From: Laccaria trichodermophora
Lineage: Eukaryota > Basidiomycota > Agaricomycetes > Agaricales > Hydnangiaceae
Direction: 5' to 3'
DNA length: 64,000 bases
Assembly: GCA_018417955.1 (NCBI GenBank)
Contig: JACTVC010000004.1
Location: 2,480,001 to 2,544,000, forward strand
Below the pieces are notes generated by a model. That model saw nothing but the letters and a program-made list of their open reading frames with translations. It did no database searches and was not told the DNA's origin. Below, piece by piece: positions 47,301 through 58,860 of the stretch (the first letter of the stretch is position 1; each line of letters opens with the position of its first letter). The translations under genes were made by a program, and so were the position numbers.

Positions 47301-48020
47301 TATAATGATCATAGACGTTTGATCGCCATGCTTTCCGAGCAGCCTCTGTAATTGAAATATTATTATTGAGAAAAATTAATATTACTGCCACACTCATACC
47401 AATAATATCCTCATCCTGTTCCCCACAAACTTCTAGATCACTTTTTCTTTGCAGGCTGTCCTGATTTCCCCCAACTGCACGAGCACGCTTGACAGGTGAT
47501 GACAAATTACCTGCTGCCGGGGGTACAGATAAGGGGATGGCATCTGCCTCCATAAAGTCAAAGTCCTCTCCAGATGGAGAGGCAGGCCAAGGTGCAAGAG
47601 GTGGAGGGTTGTACTGAGGTACACGGAAGGGTCCAACTTGATGGATCGGGGTTGTTGGTGGATCGATGCTGGTGGGAGCTGTTGGCATGCTGCCCTGTGC
47701 AGGGTCAGCAGTAGGAACCCCTTGCTGCCATGGTTGTGTGATCTCTGCTGGTTGACTGCATTGTCCACGCTGGCCTTTGCTTTGGCCTCTTTGAGGTGCC
47801 ATTGTGGTAGGAGAAGAAGGGGCACAACACAGCCTGCGGGATGGCTAAAGCACCACAAAACTCTCATTTGCGCTTGGCTATTACAAAGCCACTACTTAAA
47901 ATAGCTTGGAAGTCCAGAAAACTGCGGAAAACTATAAATAACTGCAGTACTGAACCGAATTGTACTGGTAACTACTTTACCGGAAAAACCGTGGAATCCA
48001 CCGGACCGTGCTGGTCCTTA
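44389..48020 (-). mobile_element. hAT transposon inserted in the right arm of the foldback element
   Basis: The right end reads ACCGTGCTGGTCCTTA and the left end TAAGGACTAGCATGGT, giving terminal inverted repeats of about 15 nt (TAAGGAC, T or C, AGCA, T or C, GGT). TCAAAAAG occurs at 44,381-44,388 and 48,021-48,028 as an 8-bp target duplication, with nine A-rich nt (TAAAAAAAG) between the left copy and TAAGGAC. Alternatively AAAAAAAG directly abutting the end is a 6/8 match. It carries a transposase gene on the minus strand. Confidence 0.8.
44686..47802 (-). pseudogene. hAT transposase (BED-like N-terminus, RNase H fold, dimerisation domain) with one stop
   Basis: At least ten exons on the minus strand. 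A Pro/Gln-rich N-terminus (MAPQRGQSKGQRGQ) leads to a BED-like zinc finger (SNVYDHYIITVNRISDPF ... FTCKSHTQNHAHPLRRSQ). Then come ALHLVLDGWTSPLVSSYLGL, LTRSHTGEYLAEVTAKCL, LCMDNASNCNCLALVLPNY with RCLAHILNLIAK, PTCWNSEFDCLYSHLYF, and a C-terminal dimerisation segment SVDAECAFSTGCCQVNYMQH with VGSWAQTP. These are ordered hAT motifs: DGWTS, DNASN, RCxxHxLNL and WNS. An in-frame TAA at 45,289-45,291, between LHYSNE and MRNLKSIIVRAWKK, breaks an otherwise clean gene. Confidence 0.85.
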
Positions 48021-51000
48021 TCAAAAAGCGGACACTACAAACTTTTCTGATGAAAAAGCGCACACTACAAACTTTTGTAGTCTCAAAAAGCAGAGACTAC
48101 AAACTTTTCTAATGAAAAAGCACACACTACAAACTTTTTCTAATGAAAATGCACACACTTTGTGGTCAAAAAAAGGAGACTACAAACTTTCAAAATGGAA
48201 AAGTGCACACCAAACTTTTGTAGTCCCAAAAGGCAGACACTACAAACCTTTCTAAGGAAAAAATGAACACTACAAAATTTTTGTAATGATGAAAAGCAGA
48301 CACTACAAACTTTGTAGGCTGGATATGCTTTTAACCCTAACCCTAATGTTGTAGTCTATCAGTAAACTTTGTAGTCTAAGTCCGACTTTTGTAGTCTTTT
48401 GTACTGTATCAGTAAACTTTGTAGTCTCAGTCCAACTTTTGTAGTCTCAGTCCAACTTTTGTAGTCTATCAGTAAACTTTGTAGTCTATGTCTGACTTTT
48501 GTAGTCTTTTGTAGTTTATCAGTAAAATTTGTAGTCTAAGTCCAACCTTTGTAGTCTATCAGTAAACTTTGTAGTCTATATCTGACTTTTGTAGTCTTTT
48601 GTAGTTTATCAGTAAAATTTGTAGTCTAAGTTCAACTTTTGTAGTCTATCAGTAAACCTTGTAGTCTAAGTCCGACTTTTGTAGTCTTTTGTAGTCTATC
48701 AGTAAACTTTGTAGTCTATGGTAGACCCTTATAGTCTGTCAGTGTCAATTTCTTTTCTAGGGCATGTACCTTCCTTTTTTGGTCATTTTCCCATGATACA
48801 ACAATTGTAGCCTTTTCTTTTAGCTTTCTAAATGTACTTAAATCATGTTGTTTGGTTTTGTTTTCATGGAGAAAAACACAAAAAACCAAAAAAAAAAAAA
48901 ACATGACGCTTTTGAAATTTCTTTACCTCATATCTCCATAACAGGAGCACTTCAGAATATAATTCAAACAGATTTGGGAAGCTACAGTGTAGGGCTACAA
49001 CTTTGGTTTTTTGACCATTTTTGGTAATTGGTCATGTGACCATCATCCCAACATCCCATTACATGAACCCTGATAGGTAACAACATTCTTCTCTTAATTT
49101 TCTTCACTTTTGGTCAAACCAGGTGATTTTCCTCTTTGGGATGGACCCTGAAGGCAGTGCCTGATGTTCTGTGCACCATTCATATCTTTTTCCAATTTTT
49201 TGGCTATTTTCTAGCTATTTTTGGATATATTACCATATTTGGAACTGGACCCTGGACCCTGACAACATTACCCAACATAATCAGCAATGAGCACCATCCC
49301 CCCTTTTTTTCTGATTTTTTGGCTATTTTCTGGCCATTTTTGGCTATATTACCATATTTGGACATATACCCTGGACCCTGAAAACAACCCCAGATGTCAT
49401 CATCAACAGCAAGCACCACCCCCATTTTTTTCTGATTTTTTTGGTTATTTTGTGGCTATTTTTAGCTATATTACTATATTTGGAAATGTACCCTGGACCC
49501 TGAAAACAACCTCCAACATCATCCCCCAACAGTGAGCACCACCCCTAATTTTTCCTGATTTTATTGCTATTTTACATGTGAAAAAGCGCACATTTCCTTA
49601 TTTGGAAATGCGCCCTGGACCCTGAAAACCACCCCCAACATCGTCACTGTTGGTGACAAACACCCTAAGCTCATCATCACAAGCAGCAAGCCTCTACAGC
49701 CACTATAGGCGCAACTTACTGTATATGATAGTTCAAAGCCTATACAGGTGTCCAAGAGTGGATCTTCCAAGTGCAAATAGTAAGTATGCTAACCTTGACA
49801 GGTCTTATCTTTGTACAACCATCTGTGTATTTCTCATGACTTTCATTTGTACAGTAGTTTGAATCTTTTTGGTCTTTTGGGTGTACTGGTTTTTTCCTAT
49901 TATCTGGATGGTCTTGCTGGCAACTTGAGCTTTTTGGTCTACATGATTGCTCTCACTGGACTGAGTTCTCAGTTAGCTCTGCTTTTGTGGATGACATTCT
50001 TGATTCCACATGTCTTAGCAAGCCCGCAGTCTGCTCCATTCCCAGACATAAGCTTTCGAGACTTTAGTGACTTCATTATCAACAACTTTGGTGAAAAAAT
50101 ATCTCTGCCAACAGTTTTCATGATGTTGCTGTCAATGACCAACAATACAGAGCTTCTCTCTCTCCATTTTAAACAAAACCCTGGACCTAAGGCAACATCA
50201 TGGATTAAGTGTTTAGCACATGCAATTATTGAACAACTTGGTGACAATAATGCAGAAACCATATTCTCAGAACAAGAGCTATCCATGTTTAAAAATGCAA
50301 CTGCTAGAGAGAGTAATGTTTCATCATTAGCTGTGAAACTTGGTGGATTCTCACATTTATTGGGCCTTTACCCATACAATAATAAACAAAAATTCACTGG
50401 TACTTTGAAGCACATATCACACAGTTCCATTCAACCAGCACTGTTGATTTGCCCAAACTCTTCTGTCTGTTTAACTGCAGGCTGTGGGCAATGTTTTTTA
50501 AAACAAAATACCCAAACACGCCATATTCCAAGAGTGACTTTAATCAAAGGCACAGAGGTCTTTAAAAATGTTCAGTTGCTCTCTGGATATTGTAACAACT
50601 GTGAAACTATTTATTATGCAGATCATGAACGTACAGCTTCAACTGTGAATACTGAAGCTATGCAATTATATCTGAACTCTGCATTGTATATTAAAATTGG
50701 CCAGAAGCTTTGGGTTGACCACAAGTTTTCAGCTTCAGTGATGAATGGAATATATCATCTTCATGCATCTACATCTGGCTGGGGAAATTATTTCAATGAC
50801 ACTTATGGCAATGACTGTATCACACTGTCTCGCCGCCAGGTGTGGGCTGCTTTTGTGCAGGAATCTATTTGGCAAGCATCTGAAATATCAAACCTTGATT
50901 TTGTTACTTGAGACATAGCATCAATAGAGGAAGTAACAGAAGAAGCTTTTGCAGCTTTAGGAAATGATGGTTTAATTCAACCAGCTAAAGGACATACATG

Positions 51001-51218
51001 TGCTGAGTGTTCACAACCATATCGAGCAACATCAGATGTGGTTTTGAACCCAAATAATGATCCTTCCACTTCTGCACAGAACACAGTTCAAATGCAGAAT
51101 GTAACCATGAGAGTAATTGATGGAATGGTTAATGGCACAAAGCATTGTGCTGCTGATGGTTGCACTTCTGATCTACTCAATTATCAAGGAGGTGCCTTGT
51201 GTCAAGTACATGAAAATG

Positions 51219-54200
51219 CAGCCGAGGCTGTAGTTTATGACCAACCTAACCTGCATTCTTGCACTTTGCCTTTTTTCGTGAGCAGTGCATTTTTGCATGT
51301 GGCCAAATGCCAAAAGTCCGGCATCCTCAATCCACCAAAAGAATGCTGCCAAAAATAAAATAAAATCACTGTATAATAACCCTAGTCTAGGTTTTCTTTC
51401 ATTTTATTTTGAATCTGTACTATTTTGGGATCTAGAATGTTTGTGATTTGTTACAAGTCTAAATATAGCTCAGATATGTTTTATGATTGAAATTTCTCAA
51501 AAATGGTACATTTTGGATCAGCAGTTATGACTGGTATGTTTTCCTATATTCTGTGTATGTTTTGTGTGCCTAAAGAGCATCCAAATATGTTTTCTCTTGG
51601 GATCTGTGATTTATCAGAAATCTAAATATAGCTCAGATATGTTTTATGATTTAAAAATCTTAGAAATGGTACATCCTGAATCAGCCTTGATGACTGGTAT
51701 GTTTTCCTGTATTGCCTGTATGTTTTTCTTGCAAAAAGACCATCCACATATGTTTTTTCCATGTCAAAATCCTTCTGAACAAGCTGCATTTCACCAGAAT
51801 ATTTCAATTGTGATAATTCTCATTTTCCTCCATCAAATTTTGTGTTACAGCTACTCAGAGATACCAAGTGGTAGAGAAATATATTTCTGATTTTTTCAAA
51901 AAAATTCCACCTCGATCAGAGGTGCAGAGATGATGGATGCGCAAGTCATGTTCCAGATGACCTTTTGAGGTAACAAATAATCATCAACAAAGGTATGTAG
52001 CTTAATCATGAAAATGTGCTTTGGATTGTGGCATTAAAATTATTGATGGAGTTGACTTCATATTTCTTCAATTACAATTGCTTTCTATCATAGAGTATGT
52101 ATTTTGTACTTCAACTCAGCAGCTTTTCGGATGGATGGCTCAGGTCCCAGCTGGATGACATTGCCAAAGGCATTGCCACATAAGTACAAACAGCTGCCTC
52201 CAAGTGCCCCAACCCTCAGAAGGCATGGTTATTCATCCCCTACACTTGTATTTAATGAAACACAAACATATTACTACTCTAAAAGTAGAACATAGCCCAA
52301 TTTTTCATTTTTCGCATTCATGGCGCCCTCACAAGGGGATGGATGCCACACAACGAACTTGGATGACACGTTTGAAGCTGTAGACAAACAGATGCAAACT
52401 TCCTGAGAACATGTTGAAAACAACGGAAATTGAGAAAGGGAACACTACACTGACAATAATAAAATATCTCAGCATGATTAATTTACAACTCTTGACTTGA
52501 AATTTAATCAGAAGTTGGCTAAAAAGTTGTAGAGAAAGCAGTATGTCTGTCATTAAAGCTCAAAAACATATGATTCCAACAACTTTTACACTGATACATG
52601 TCAGCTATGGCTTACCAACATCCATAGCATAAGTGAAAGGATAATAGAACAGGCAGTGATAAATTTTGAGTGAAATAACACACCTGAAAGTCTTGTTCTC
52701 ATTTTGTAATTCTTAGGAGGGTTTTAAAACATATGATTGTGTTGGGAAACCTTGTTCTATTTGCCTAATTTTTTGGGAATTAGATTTACATGATTCTAAG
52801 TAAAGGTGGATGTTAGTACAAAGTTTCTGAGTACTGTGGTCACTTTCATAATGAAGGATTTGTTGTGAAATTCACTGAATAAAGTGTATTTCTTGTGATT
52901 TTAACCATACTGTGTCTACTAAAAGCATCCAATGGCCATGAAACTTACATAGAAATATTTAGAATGTAAAACTGAATGGATCCACAAAATTTTATGGAAA
53001 TCAGAGAACAGTGGAGATACAGGTGATGGAGTAGGTGTGGAGGGTCACAAGGAAGCAACTGAAAGTGCCAGACTCATTCCAGGTGTGTATTGGAATTCTT
53101 CTGACTTTTACTCCCTGCCCAATAAACACATAGCACTACCTATCTCAAATGTTAATCCTACTCTTTAGAACCTTCAAATACAACTTTCCATATTTTTTTC
53201 CCCTCAATAACAAGTGTGCGAGCCAGTGCACGCAGCGTTCCTTCAGCGCTCGGTATTTTCCAAGCGGTGTTGATGGGTGGTTGAGCAGCCCTGTCAATGC
53301 CTCTACCACTCCATCCTTGGTTCCACGACTCATCTTGAAGTGGTATGTCGACTTCTCCATCCTTCCATTTAACAACTGACTCGTCCTCAGTCTAGTGCCA
53401 CCCCAACCAGATAGAACTTTCACCCACAACCACCACGGCAACGACGTGGCAACGCCGCGTCACCAAGCGAAAGAGCACGTTGACTCAACACGATGCATGT
53501 TGACTCAACACGATCAACGCGTCAACACGACACACGTCGACTTGACACACATCGCATCAACTCAACAAACATCGACTCGACACGACAATGGGCGATGAGC
53601 GCCCACCATCGCCACCACTCAACCATCATCAACCACCACTCAAACAACGACGGGTGACACATCCACTACCACCAATCCAGGTGAGCTGATAACGTTCCCC
53701 TTCATTCCCATAACCACACACAACCCAGATGCACATCACCAACAGCAACATAGCCCCAGATCGACACAACGAGACAACGGGCGACTAACATGAGGACGGA
53801 CACATGGCGACAGGTCGACAACGTCACTGGACAACGATGACATGGAAACGGGACGCCAAAAGGGAAGGATGTTCGCATGGTGAGTTTATCGTACAGCAGC
53901 ACCCTGTCGTAGCTAATCAAATTATCCATCCAGACACCACCACCAAATGGACGTGCCATGTCAACGCCCATACACCAAGACCCCACAACGAGGGACAACA
54001 ACAACGACCACCCACCACCACCACAACGGGCCACGAGTGCCCACAACCCACAGACAGCGATGAGCGCCCACCACTACCACCACGAAGGGCGATGATCACC
54101 CATCACGATATATCCCCCCCATTCCAATATTTGCACACACAACCCAGGCTCCACGTTGCTGACAGCAATGAACAACAACAACACGATGACGGACGACCAA

Positions 54201-55227
54201 CGCGACGATGACATGGGACGATGTCACTGGATAACGACAACACAACAACAGCATGGAAATGGGATGACACAACGGCGCTACGATGCCCAGGAACAACAAT
54301 GACGTGGTGACGATGCAGGACGATAAGAACATGACTACGATAACGACGTGGCTACGATGTGCGGTGATGAGGTGGAGGTACAGCGTGCGACAGCAGGCGA
54401 GGTTGATGGATGCAGGATGCCATGGAAGAGAGGATGTGCTAGGGTGCTGCTGATACTTTTTTTCCATGAGGTCGTTGAGATTGATGTATCTCTTTTGTTT
54501 TCAAATGTATATTACCAGATTCCGTATCAGATTTTTTTTACTGTTTTTGTTTCCCTGCACGTCGTGTGTAGAGTAGCTACACTTTTTCAAATGTTGTTTA
54601 CATTTGTGTACCAACGGCATCCAAGGCCAAAATCATCTGAAAAGGGTGTGTCCCATCCCACTTATTTCGGTCAGATTTGAGAGAGGGAAGCTATTTAGAA
54701 TTGTCAGAACATTATAAGATATATATTGGTAAAGCTCCAGATGTTGTTTCAATGATGAACAAAGCTGTAGGGCACAAAGGATCTTCTCAGAATGACCTTT
54801 TAGAATTGTTTACATTTGTTGTGCAGGAGCATCAATCCCCGAACATCATCCAAAGTCGGTTGACCCAATCCATCTATTTCTGACATACGGACACATGAGG
54901 AACAAATTCTATTGAATGTTAATAAAATACAGGATATATATGGAATGATTTGCGAGGCATTTTTGTGCGAGAAACACATGCAGAAGCAAAAATATTGTTG
55001 TTGCTCCCAAAACAGAGGTTTGTTTGCAGATATTGATATGTTGGCTGAAAAACAAATACAGGACATCAATGGGTAACCAGGAATACCCTGAAAATTATAC
55101 TGTGGAGGATCCCTGGACCAGTGTGCAGGTGGAATGGCATCTGGCAGCCTGGAAAGATGCAGCTCCTACGAAAAAAAGGTAAGTGCATTTTTGCAGTTAG
55201 GTTGGCATAGTCTTACAGCCATGGGTG
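51219..55227. mobile_element. 4.0-kb TIR element inserted in the KDZ gene
   Basis: GAAAATG at 51,212-51,218 and 55,228-55,234 flank the insertion; TGAAAATG versus GGAAAATG would be 7 of 8. Removing the element and one GAAAATG restores the frame as CQVHE-NEFGNCC. The left end CAGCCGAGGCTGTAGTTTAT and the reversed right end CCACCCATGGCTGTAAGACT continue with matching ACCAACCTAAC ... TGCACTT, an imperfect 45-50 nt inverted repeat. The interior includes a 167-nt duplication (51,451-51,720), a CAACGAC/CAACAC-rich tract (53,390-54,440) like that of the composite elements, and frames near 54,680-55,150 that do not resolve into a known transposase. Confidence 0.75.
51451..51720. repeat. Direct duplication, period about 167 nt
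   Basis: CTAAATATAGCTCAGATATG followed by TTTTATGATT occurs near 51,461 and 51,628. Both copies continue with ATGGTACAT ... GGATCAGC or GAATCAGC and TGACTGGTATGTTTTCCT. It lies within the TIR element and has no coding role. Confidence 0.75.
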
Positions 55228-56229
55228 GAAAATGAGTTTGGCAATTGCTGTCGTGTTAGAGATTGCACAGAGACCTTGGTTTGCCCCACAAAGGCCTGTG
55301 CAGCTCATCAAAGTGTTTGGAATAAATACCTGCTGGATCACACTCAGCTGCAAGTTTGGCAGGATCAAAAAGAATGTTGAACCGTCAGCAAGAAAATCTA
55401 GAGTGGAATCCTAGATCTGAGTGTGAAGTTCAGCCACATGACCAGCCAGCTCCAGAACCCAAAAAATTAAAGCACTTTTTTGGTCCTGCAACATTTTATT
55501 GTGTTAAAACAATTTGTTGTCCATGTGGTGTTGTTGAAGCATGGGCAAAATTTGCCAAATCAGAGTCAGAGTCAAACATTCTGGCCTTTATGAAGAAGGT
55601 TTATCCTACAAAGGAATCACATCCAGATTATATTTGCATTGATAAAGCTTGTAAAGTGCTTAAACATATGGCTGCACAAGGTCACTGGGATGAGTGGTCA
55701 GAAACAACACGATTGATAGTTGATACTTTCCACTATGAGAAACATTGGAAAGAAGATGTTCTTTGTCGAAAATGGTGTAATCCAGCTCCCACAGATGGGT
55801 CTGCTCCAAATTTATTTATAAAAGCCATAGCTTCTGATGGATCAACCTATGACAAACAAGCATTTAATACTCAGGTAAACCTAATTTGAATCTTTGTAAT
55901 ATTGATAAACTAATAAACCAATAATAGGCCTGTGAACAACTCAATGCATGGCTTGGAGGTTTTGAATCAGTCCTCAAGAGAATGACACCTCAAAACTACA
56001 ACTGGTTTATTCACATGATGCTTTCTTATCACACTAGAAAGGTTATTGCCTGCCAAGACAAAAAAGCAGCTAAAGTGATGCAGGAAGAGGAAGGTGATGA
56101 TACTGAAGATGATGAAGCTGAGTAAGCAAAACATGTATATAACCTCTACTTAACAAGTTTCAAACCCCACTATTGAATTATTAAATGTACACTTATATAA
56201 ATTGCAAACTGATTACTTAGCACTCTGAT

Positions 56230-56582
56230 GTACCTTTTTTGCTTAGAAGTCCATTGGAAGTCCGTCGGAAGTCCAGTGGAAGTCCAGCAAGCTGATGACT
56301 TAGCAAGTGTTACTGGTTTCTGCCTCTGTCCATGGGAAATCCAGCAGAAGTCCAGCGGATGTCCAATGGACACAAAATCCGGCCAGTCCAACCATTTCTT
56401 GCTTCTAAGTGGCTTGAGCAGACTTTCACTAGACTTTGCCTGGACTAGCAGCAGAATCCAACCATTTCCAATGGACTCTGAAGGACTTCCAATGGACTGT
56501 CTGCTGGGTCCATTGGAAATGGCAGGGTCTGATGAAAGTCCGTCGGGTTCTGTTGGACAAACAGTGGGAGTGTAAAGTACTG
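56230..56582. mobile_element. Remnant with TCCATTGGAAGTCC repeats and a composite-type end
   Basis: Repeats of GTCCATTGGAAGTCCGTCGG fill 56,245-56,560. The plus-strand end GGGAGTGTAAAGTACTG at 56,582, reversed, is CAGTACTTTACACTCCC, matching the left end of composite copy 2. The other end and a target duplication were not found. Confidence 0.5.
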
Positions 56583-56869
56583 TCTCTCAGCAGAAAAGGC
56601 ACAAAATCTTGGAAGATCAATTCCCCTCGCAATGTTGACCCTCCCGCCAGCATTTTGTGGACCTGTATGCAACCCATACTTGAAGTGCCAGAGCCAATAC
56701 AAAGTTTACAAATGGATGGCACTTCTGCATTGGTACATTATTCCAATGGGGATTGAAGTCAGGATGGATCCCACTGTTCTTCGGAATTTCTCTCACTTTG
56801 TGGCAGCCATTGAGTTTGCAATGACAGTTCAGCCTAGAGACGATGGTGAGCTTCAAGAAGAGGTCTTAG

Positions 56870-57370
56870 CAGTGCCCCCCCTATTCCTGCAGGAATCCGG
56901 TCATTCTGGTGGGATTCCGGTGGAATGGAATTTAGCAGAAGGCCCTTCTAAATTGTTTATTCCAGTGTTTTCCATTCTGGTGGATTCCAGAATGTACACC
57001 GGAATGTTCCCCGGAATGGTGTTCCCTGGAATGGGCAGGAATGGTGTTCCCTGGAGTGGGCAGGAATGGGATTCCAGTCCAGTCTGTTTATTTTATTTAT
57101 TTGTTACTGTATTGTAGTTTATTTATTTTCAATGGATCACAAACAATGTTTGTTTGGTGAACATGCTCACCAAACATGGCCACTCTCTTCTTCCACCACC
57201 ACCACCATGCTCGTCACTGCCACCAATGCCACACCATCACCATCACCCATAGCCACCACTGCCAACGTCGCTCCTTGATCCCCCATGGCCACCACGACCA
57301 CCAACATCGACCACAACACCCTTCAACAACAATGTGGCGATGCCACGTCACAAAACAACAAGCGCCGTAA
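56870..57370. mobile_element. Remnant with GGAATGG repeats and a GTGGC...GCCAC motif, composite-like
   Basis: It starts near CAGTGCCCCCCCTATTCCTG and runs through GGAATCCGG and GGAATGGTGTTCCC repeats (to 57,080), an A/T-rich part and a CCACCACCA tract. Near 57,330 it has GTGGCGATGCCACGTCAC, similar to the hairpin motif in composite copy 1. The order matches the composite family, but the right end is not identified. Nothing is recognised between 57,371 and 57,780. Confidence 0.4.
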
Positions 57371-57779
57371 CCACTTCAGTCACCCACTACCAACTGACTA
57401 TTAGTCATGCAAACTCCACATAAGTTACATGACTAAATGTCATGGACCATATCTAGATTCTAGATATATATGGGTCCTAAAAAGCTCTGAAATCTAAAAT
57501 ATATTCTTGAGACATGGACCCTAAAATGTCACACAAAAATTATAATGTCTGTGTCACGCCCCCAAAATATATTTTGCAAGTGAAATGCAGTAAGGATAGA
57601 TATATTTTTTGGGTCTGTAGGGGTGTCAGGGGTCCTAGTTTCAGCAAAAATACTTGTGATTTTTTTGCTGTCTGGGATATATATTTTGGAAGATTCTGCA
57701 ATGATTTCCAGGGGTTTTGGCAGTATGTAGGTAGCAATAAGGGGCATCAATAGCATCTGTGACCTACCTGAGTAGTTGC

Positions 57780-58510
57780 TTGCATATTATCCACTTTGAC
57801 ACTCTAGATACAGTTTGCACTATGAAATTCTTTAGCTGCCTTGAAACACCCTCTGAGTTGACAAAGTGCTTTGATCTTTCTCTTCTTCTCTCTCCAATTG
57901 CACCATATCTGCATACATCTGCATTAACAGCAAGTTGACAAAGTGCTTTAATCTTTCTCTTCTTCTCTCTCCAATTGCACCATATCTGCATACCCCACCC
58001 ACATCTGTATTAACAGCAAGTTGGCAAAGTGCTTTGATCTTTCTCTTCTTCTCTCTCCAATTGCACCATATCTGCATACCCCATCCACATCTGTATAACC
58101 ATCAAGTTGACAAAGTTCTTTGATCTTCCTCTTCTTCTCTCACTTCAGCTCTGAGACCTCCAGTTGTGCCTTATCTGCATACCCCACCCACATCTGTATA
58201 ACAAAAACCTCACCAAGTTCTTTAAAGGTTGCTTCTCTCCTTCTCTTTCTTTCTTCCTCTCCTCCTCCTCCTCCCTTCTGCCTTCCTCCCTTTGTCTCTT
58301 GAGTTTGATTGTAAATTTATGGACAAAAATCTTACCAAGTTCACCAAGTTCTTTGTTGTTTCTCTCCTTCTCTTCCTTTCTTCCTCTCCTCCTCTTCTTT
58401 CTCTCCCTGCCTTCCTCTCTCTTTCTCCTGAGTTTTGATTGTAAATTTATGGACAAAGAGTTCACCAAGTTCTTTGTTGTTCCTCTCCTTCTCTTCCTTT
58501 CTTCCTCCTA
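57780..58510. repeat. Pyrimidine-rich tandem repeats with two unit types
   Basis: A unit of about 68-85 nt containing TGACAAAGTGCTTTGATCTT, CTCTTCTTCTCTCTCCAATT and GCACCATATCTGCATAC occurs about four times between 57,858 and 58,200. It is followed by about three copies of a unit with GTAAATTTATGGACAAA, TCACCAAGTTCTTTGTTG and CTTCCTCTCCTCCTC. Open frames across it are repeat artefacts. Confidence 0.8.
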
Positions 58511-58519
58511 AATATTTCA

Positions 58520-58745
58520 ATTAGATGCTGAACCAAGATATATCTCTCTACTTTATCTTACCAAGGATATATTCACAAGACATATATCCTGCCTCAGGAT
58601 ATATTTTTGAACAATATCTTCAGATGGCATATATCCTGCCTCAGGATATATCTTTGAACTATATCTTGAACTAGGATATATCTTTTATATCTTACTCAAA
58701 TGCATATATATATTTACAACATCAATATATATATCTTCACTACAT
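58520..58745. repeat. A/T-rich ATATATC-type repeat
   Basis: Repeated short blocks such as AGGATATATCTTTGAAC and CATATATCCTGCCTCAGGAT, including small inverted repeats, directly downstream of the CxC1 KDZ gene. It may include the element end, which I could not define. Confidence 0.5.
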
Positions 58746-58860
58746 ATCAACTCACCTTTTAAGATACTATCAGAAAATAGCAGTAGAACTCAGGAGTCTG
58801 GTTGAAATCAATGAATGATAGGCTATTTTTTCATGCTATTCAATCCAGTACATTCCACTA

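Larger units (their letters stand above)
41716..49710. repeat. Foldback (long inverted repeat) element interrupted by a hAT transposon
   Basis: The outer arms (41,716 to about 43,340 and about 48,030 to 49,710) are mirror images around 45,713, with identical predicted peptides at mirrored places. The inner arms (about 43,340-43,860 and 43,864-44,388) mirror around 43,862 but differ at several residues, so they are more diverged. The hAT at 44,389-48,020 accounts for the displaced right arm; without it the element is about 4.35 kb. Arms share GACTACAAAAG repeats, a unit of about 120 nt with CAGGGTCCAGGG (41,770-42,240) and inner sequences (CTTCAACCTCATCCCCATAA) with the 22.3-27.4 kb palindrome. 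No target duplication is seen, and no protein is credibly encoded by the arms. Confidence 0.85.
49811..56125 (+). pseudogene. KDZ transposase gene, CxC5/CxC6 type, split by a 4-kb insertion
   Basis: The N-terminal part to 51,218 has the CxC5-like cluster (LLICPNSSVCLTAGCGQC, SGYCNNCETIYY) and the first CxC6-like cluster (CAECSQPYRATSDV, KHCAADGCTSDLL ... ALCQVHE). An in-frame TGA at 50,909-50,911 lies between FVT and DIAS. The gene resumes at 55,235 with EFGNCCRVRDCTETLVCPTK and ACAAHQSVWNKYL. After a frameshift near 55,365 it continues RMLNRQQENLEWNPRSE, FFGPATFYCVKTICCPCG, the catalytic-type motifs DYICIDKAC and IVDTFHYEKH, CRKWCNPAPTDGSAPNL and, after a 53-nt intron, ACEQLNAWLGGFESVLKRM, ending in an acidic tail. 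KDZ proteins are RNase H-fold DDE/D transposases found in fungi and animals. The stop, frameshift and insertion make this copy inactive. Confidence 0.85.

Noticed and set aside
57858..58500. Overlapping ORFs on both strands in the CTCTTCTTCTC region
   Set aside because: They follow the tandem units and have no independent coding signal.
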